Shown piece after piece: positions 58,801 through 64,000 of a stretch of 64,000 bases of DNA. Source of the DNA: Coturnix japonica. Lineage: Eukaryota > Chordata > Aves > Galliformes > Phasianidae. Position numbers and translations under genes: made by a program. The notes beneath the pieces are model-generated. The model saw only the letters and a list, made by a program, of their open reading frames with translations. It searched no databases and was not told the DNA's origin. The first letter of the stretch is position 1, and every line of letters starts with the position of its first letter. The stretch is from contig NC_029547.1 in NCBI RefSeq assembly GCF_001577835.2, positions 62,491,110 to 62,555,109 on the forward strand, written 5' to 3'.

Positions 58801-60791
58801 CACTGCTTATCTCTCAGCCATGTGTTGGGCTCTCGTGCTTTTGTCCCCAGAATCGCACCCAGTTTGTGCCAAACTGATTTGTAATGCCGTGCAGTTGGGG
58901 TTACGTTCCTTATGATAAAATAAAAACCGGAGAAAAAAGCCCTTCGGATCTCAGACAAAAGGCGTTCAGCCTGTTGGGTGAAACGGGACTCGATCCCGGG
59001 AAACCTGTCCTGCAGCTCAGCTGGGCCCGTGCAGCTCCATGAGCTGCGTGCATTAAAATGGAGGGGATGGATGGGGGCCGCTGCTCCGCTGGAATTCAAG
59101 GAATGCGTGCAGACTTGATGGGGACTTGGGAGAATGAATAGTGCCTGGGTTTCATGGGCAGCTTTCTCATTGTTACTTTATTGTCTTGCAGAGATACTGA
59201 AGATAAACATAAGCTCATCACAAGGACAGAAGCAAAAGAAGAGTATCTGCTTAAAGACTGTGACTTAGACAAGAGGGAGCCGGTGCTTAGGTTCATTGTG
59301 AAGAAAAACCCTCATAATCCTCGATGGGGTGACATGAAACTGTACTTAAAACTGCAGGTATAGAGAAACCCGGGACCTTTCCAACTCTTTTTACCTCCGT
59401 ATGACTTTGCTTTGTCATTTCAGGGCAAAAAGAAACACCTTTGTGTCCACCCTGCAGGTAATCAAGCGTGCACTGGAAGTGTGGGGGAGTGAGGAATCCT
59501 TGCAAGAAGCAAAGGAGCAGCGCCGCGACAGCAGGGAGAAGATGAAACAGAAGAAGTTTGATAAGAAAGTTAAAGGTAAATGGGTGAACTTGGCTTAGAT
59601 AACACAGCAGCTAAAGCAGAGTTCTGATGGCTCCTTCCTCCATCTGCCCCACATGGTCAGTTTTCAGTAAGACAAAATGGAGGTCTGCCATGGCTGGGAA
59701 CTGCCTCAGAAATGAATTACAGCACACAGTGCATTACAGAGCTATTTGAATTCTTTGGTGTCATGCATAGTGTGCCCGTGTTCTTAGTGGTTATCATCCT
59801 TTACTATTCCAAGTTAACGTTTAGAACAGTTTTCAGATAGACTAATTCTGACCAGTGCTTTCAGCTCTGACATGCTGGCTGTTTTTAATGCGGCACATTA
59901 GTTTCTTAGCAGGAGCTGTTGCTTCACACGGTGTCTGCATTGCCCATATCATGCCTGCTCAGCTCCAGTTCTCATTCACTGAGCCTGGAGGAGGCAGAGC
60001 ACAGGATTGAGCAAGCATGGGAATTGCAGCAGGCTGCAGCCAAGATGGTGGAGCGCAGGGCAGGGAGACAGGCCTTGACATGACAGTGGTTGCGCCCTGA
60101 CTGACTTGTTTGAAGGCGTTACCACCCTTTGCTGCTTGATATTCTTGCTACTCATTGCAGCACAGATCTGAGCTTAGTTTGGTCGCAACTTTGCTGCTGC
60201 AGCTGCACGCCCAACCGACACTGCGGGGCATAAAGCTTAGAGAGCAGCATGGAAAGCTCTTCTCAGTGCTGTGAGACCAGGGGGGCCTTTATAAAAGGGC
60301 TTTCTGTGGGATGCTTTCCTCCTCGTCCCACCCATCCTTTATAGATGCCATTGAAGGGCAGCACCTAAAAAGGCAGTGGGCAACACGTGCTCCCTCCAGA
60401 CAGAAAACTCCTGTGAGATACTCTCAGGGTTGCTCATACCCTTTAAAGTCATGCAAACCAGGTGAGGTTACGTTGGCTGTGAGGCAAATCCAAACTTGTT
60501 CTAGAAATACCAGATTTACCTCCATGTTCATGAAGGCAGTGAGCTGGCACTGCCCGAGTGTAGGCCTTGGGAAGGTGGGCGGCTCGAGTTTTGTTAACTA
60601 ACACTTCAAAACCCCCCAAAAAACCTTAAATTTCCTCACCAGAGCTTCGCCGTGCGGTGAGGAGCAGTTTGTGGAAGAAGACAACTAGCATCCATGAGCA
60701 TGAATACGGACCAGAAGAAAACATTGACGAAGATACATACAAGAAGACGTGTACTGTATGCGGCCATGAATTAACGTATGAAAAGATGTAA
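55828..60791 (+). CDS. XPA: XPA, DNA damage recognition/verification scaffold of nucleotide excision repair (6 exons)
   Basis: Coding exons by hand: 55828-55978, 56250-56360, 57955-58060, 59192-59357, 59458-59575 and 60643-60791. All introns are GT-AG; 801 nt give 266 aa plus stop (human 273). The start has an ideal context, GCCGCCATGG. Residues 30-47 ([18 protein letters not shown]) match the human basic N-terminal helix near the NLS and RPA32-binding site. Residues 63-76 ([14 protein letters not shown]) are the ERCC1-binding GGGF plus acidic run. C98, C101, C119 and C122 form the zinc finger with the family's C-x2-C-x17-C-x2-C spacing. Residues 123-217 are the basic DNA-binding region ([10 protein letters not shown]). 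The C-terminus ([14 protein letters not shown]) is the TFIIH-interacting end, nearly identical to human. It acts in the nucleus, holding RPA, TFIIH and ERCC1-XPF at lesions. The gene spans only about 5 kb, against over 20 kb in human. Confidence 0.97.
56152..56190 (+). repeat. G-rich run in XPA intron 1, potential G-quadruplex
   Basis: Multiple GGG-plus runs with short loops (CTGGGTGGGTGGGGGCGGGG) on the RNA-sense strand inside the 271-bp first intron. Confidence 0.55.
56199..56212 (-). promoter_or_regulatory. CTCF-like motif in XPA intron 1, very strong match
   Basis: The - strand reads CCGCCAGGGGGCGC, which fits the CTCF core at almost every position. It lies about 40 bp upstream of the exon 2 acceptor. 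Confidence 0.6.
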
Positions 60792-60842
60792 CGTTGATCT
60801 GTTTGTTAAAATTAATTATCATCATTTTTAATCGTATTCTTT

Positions 60843-60848
60843 ATTAAA
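60843..60848 (+). terminator. XPA: Proximal XPA poly(A) signal (variant)
   Basis: ATTAAA, 52 bp past the XPA stop. It is the common variant signal; its downstream element is weaker than that of the distal site. Confidence 0.4.
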
Positions 60849-61355
60849 GAAATGGCGATTGGGAACAAGCTGTTATCAAGCCCCATGAATAATGCAGTGA
60901 GTTCTGCACAGAAGGTTAGGACTTCTCAGCTAGATCTTGGGGTACAGCATGCACTTCTGTAACAGGCTGGAAATGGCTGCCTTGCAGGACGAGAAGCTGG
61001 CACTGTTACACTCATTTTACATGCTGATGAAATTTAAACAAGGTAATTTTCCCTTGACTCGTCAGAGCTGAAGGAAGTCTCTGTAGTTGCTCCAGCTGAT
61101 GTCGGTTTGCCTCTCTGTGTCTCAGGCAGCCAGTTCCTAAGCTCCACCCAAGCGGTTAGAGTGCCACAAGGCTGGTTCTCCCTGCTGGTGGAGATGGAGA
61201 CCTCCATCTTGAGAGAGGTTTCCTGTTTCATGGGGATTTTCAAAGGAAAGCACGGTGCTACAGCGTTCAGACAGGCTGCTGCCATTTGTGTACTGTGATG
61301 GCCTAAGTATCCTTTACTGATTTCTTTCACATTTTGGACCAAAAAGATGACTCTT

Positions 61356-61361
61356 AATAAA
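61356..61361 (+). terminator. XPA: Distal XPA poly(A) signal
   Basis: AATAAA followed 26 bp later by TTGGTGTCTGTGAGTGGTTT, a good GU-rich downstream element. Confidence 0.6.
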
Positions 61362-61385
61362 GTAAAAGCATGTCTTCATTTACCA

Positions 61386-61900
61386 GTTTGGTGTCTGTGA
61401 GTGGTTTCTGGTACAGATCTATTGGTGGGCAGGTGGGGAGCAGTACTGCAGGGCAGGCCTGTCTAAACTGAACCCAGCGTTGTTTGTTTGCATGAGAGGT
61501 GGACTTTGGTCCCAGTTCAAATTCCTCAGGTTTTTCATATCCTCACTGCTTACACACAGCGACCAGGGAATGGTGAAAATGTGTGAAAGTGGCCACCATG
61601 AGGGAACACCCTCTCAGCTGTTCTCTATTTATTCAATGTGAAATCCTGTGAGGCAATAAGGGGAGCCCGGACCCCCATAGCTGTGCAGCACTAAAACTAA
61701 AAAGAGGTGGGAACAAAGGGAGGATCTGTGTCAGCACACTCACTGTGGCTGTGCAAACAGGCTAAGTTAAGATAGCCCATAGCACACAGATGTACAGCAG
61801 TGCATCAGCGTACCAGCAGTGGGACAGTGGAAATGAAAGCACTGTCTGCATCTCACACCTATGTAACTCTGCTCTTCTGCTTCACAGGCTCCCCAGGAAG
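61386..61900. other. Intergenic space downstream of XPA
   Basis: No exon, RNA gene or repeat recognised between the distal XPA poly(A) signal and the first - strand AATAAA. Confidence 0.4.
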
Positions 61901-64000
61901 GCAGGACAAACACATCAGTAACCTGCTTCACCTTCATTTATTTTTGACTTTAATAATTGTGCATTTTTGTTTCCAAGCACACCACATTCTGCAGCACCTT
62001 GACACTATCCACCACCCCATGCTTCAGCAGTACCAGGTTGCTCAAGTTAGATGCTGGTATCCCTTTAAAAGCATCTCATTCTTCCTGCAGACCAACCAGT
62101 TTCCCAAGTCAAGACAGATGTACGTTACTGGACTTAAAAAGGGGGAAAGGTTTCCAACAGGCTATAGAGATGTCAAAGCCCATCATGGGAATTCCATCTA
62201 TAGTGAAAGTGCAGATTTGGTTTTTAAGTCATAGGATTACACTGTCCACGTGCAAGTATTTGCAACTGGATCCCCAGCACCACTGTTTGTCAAGGCTCAG
62301 AGCAAGTTACAGGTTTTCACGTTGTAACCACATTGTCACTTCTACAGACATTATAAATCACATTTACGGTCCTTTAGATCCCCATCACTAGTTAATATCA
62401 GAACTCCTTACCGATCTGAGAGACAGTGGAAGGAAAAAGCCAAGCCCCAATTAAAACCTTTACAATGCTAAATGTTTCCTTTAAAAAAAAAAACAAAAAC
62501 AAAAAAACCACAAAAACACTATTTAATTGCTCAAGAACATCAACAGAAAGATCTGAAGCAGAACTGTGCATAACTGACAGAACCCTTGCATGAAGCAAAT
62601 TCATAACAAATAATAGTATACCCTAAAAGGAAAGGAGGGATCAGTCAAACCAGAGGGGGTTAAGCAGTGAAAGCAGGAGTAATGAACTGAAGCCTATGAG
62701 GACATATCCAGCGGCAACAAGCCACATACAAGCTTACGTCAACACTCAAAAGATGTTCCTTTTTGCTCTCCTCGCTTTATTGGGAGGTCAATTTATTAAT
62801 GTTGGGATGAATTGCATTACGAAGCATAACACTAAAAAAAAAAAAAAATAATTTGTACAGGAATAAAATTACTTAAAATTCATCGCTTTCAAGCTTGAAC
62901 TGTGTAGCGCTGTGTATGAAACTGTTAAAAACACTCACCCGCAAAGTTAAGAGAACATAAACAGCTTGGAAGTACACTGTACAGTACAGACCTGAGCACC
63001 TAAGGCAGTGTCTTTGCCATTCATCACTGCTTATCATAACACAGACCACTCTGATTTGGCATTTATATAAGTAATGTTATTTGCATAACTCAAAACTAAG
63101 GCTACTCTATCTTCAGGTTACGTGTTTCCCCAGTCTGAGTCTCTTGGCAAGGTACCACTTCAGTGAGCATCAATATGTTCTCAGGTGACACGGGAGCAGA
63201 TATAGCCACCACAAAGCAGTTGTTGCTAAGCCAGACACGGAGTGGCACCTGGTTTATCCGCTGTGGGTAACAGAAGCATTTCTGGCAGCACTGCAGGCCT
63301 GCAGGTCTAGTTCAGCGCAAGCACAGCAGCCCTGAAACACAGTAAGGGCTGCAGTGCCAAAGCAGAATGTCTGCCCCACTCCAAGTGTTGCTCACTGCCT
63401 CCATTTAGCAGTGGCAGCGACTGCCAAGATGAGCTCATAGCTTTGACCAGACTGCAAAAAGGATTGTGTTCTTCAGAATTTATCCATCAAACTCCTCTAC
63501 TGATTGCTTATAGCTACTGGAATAAGACACCAGACAATACATTTTAAAAACATACTCAATCCATATGCTCTACACTACTTCAAAAGCTTAACGCGTTGTT
63601 TCACATGCCCCCAAATTAAGACACCGTTCCTATGCCATACTAGAGACTTCATCACGCTGCTCACTTAGAAAGTGCATTCCCTTTCACACTTAGAAAACAC
63701 TACAGACTGCTTCACATTTTTGCAGCTTCTCTGATTTAATGGCCAGGCAGAGGTAACAAATTCTATATTGATTTTTTTTTTCCCCCCAGTTCTCAATTTT
63801 ATGTACACAGGGGAGAAAGAAAAATGCCACCATGAAGTCAAGAGTCAAACCAAAATAAAAACAGGTTAAAAGATTCACACTTCATGTCAATCCCCTATGA
63901 GTTGTATCTAGTAAGGCTTAGGACGCTTGCAGTCTGCTGTTGGTTAGAGAACTGAATTGTTTTTATGCAGGAGCATATGAAAGCCAGTTTTAGTCAAAAA
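61900..64000 (-). other. Possible 3' UTR of a convergent - strand gene (NCBP1 expected by synteny)
   Basis: No coding exon is visible. - strand AATAAA signals lie at 61,937-61,942, 62,776-62,781 and 62,792-62,797. The 62,776 site has GT-containing sequence downstream on the - strand. The long, unique, A/T-moderate sequence without CR1 from 62.6 to 64.0 kb looks like a UTR. In human, NCBP1 lies tail-to-tail with XPA, so its 3' UTR is the natural candidate. This is inference. Confidence 0.35.

Larger units (their letters stand above)
60792..61385 (+). other. XPA: XPA 3' UTR
   Basis: From the stop to a strong distal AATAAA at 61,356-61,361, which is followed by a GT-rich segment at 61,387-61,410. 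A weaker ATTAAA at 60,843-60,848, only 52 bp past the stop, could give a short alternative form. Confidence 0.55.

Noticed and set aside
1-64000. Endogenous retrovirus or LTR copies
   Set aside because: No paired LTR-like repeats, primer-binding site or gag/pol/env-type text was recognised; the RT-like frames all fit CR1.
1-64000. tRNA, rRNA, CRISPR array or bacterial-type system
   Set aside because: Nothing with a tRNA fold, repeat-spacer periodicity or operon structure was seen; the window is a vertebrate nuclear locus.

Overview
The window looks like nuclear DNA of a galliform bird, most likely chicken (Gallus gallus). About seventeen fragments of CR1, the dominant LINE of birds, are scattered through it. 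There is also one 5' fragment of a Galluhop-type mariner transposon, and the three genes fit bird orthologues. In human the same neighbours lie on 9q22, whose chicken counterpart is the Z chromosome, so the segment is probably Z-linked. That chromosomal placement is knowledge and inference, not something the bases show.

Layout: (1) 1-4750, HEMGN (hemogen) on the + strand, four coding exons, 175 aa, with two GATA-factor motifs just upstream and a G-rich tract just after its poly(A) signal. (2) 4.8-13.9 kb, non-coding, with a 1.6-kb reverse-strand CR1 and a strong CTCF-like motif. The human neighbour TRMO was not found here. (3) 14,064-14,924, the single-exon forkhead gene FOXE1 on the - strand, 286 aa, inside a CpG island, with a TATA-like box. 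(4) 15.4-54.8 kb, a 40-kb gene desert with CR1 fragments, an (AAGGG)n tract, short minisatellites, CTCF-like motifs and a repeat-poor 47.9-52.9 kb block that looks regulatory. (5) 54.8-61.4 kb, a CpG island with NRF1 motifs and the six-exon XPA gene on the + strand (266 aa). (6) 61.4-64 kb, non-coding sequence that may be the 3' UTR of a convergent - strand gene. NCBP1 is expected there from human synteny.

The genes do not form a pathway. HEMGN is a nuclear haematopoietic factor that in chicken is also linked to testis differentiation. FOXE1 is a thyroid, palate and pharyngeal developmental transcription factor. XPA is the damage-verification scaffold of nucleotide excision repair. All splice junctions for HEMGN (528 nt) and XPA (801 nt) were worked out by hand; both reading frames close exactly and every junction is GT-AG.

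I saw no bacterial, CRISPR, phage or novel multi-gene system, and no convincing retroviral copy. The most interesting items are the chicken-specific biology of HEMGN and its GATA pair, the FOXE1 protein lacking the mammalian poly-alanine tract, the missing TRMO, the 100-bp XPA intron 4, a CTCF-like site inside a CR1, and the candidate regulatory blocks between FOXE1 and XPA.
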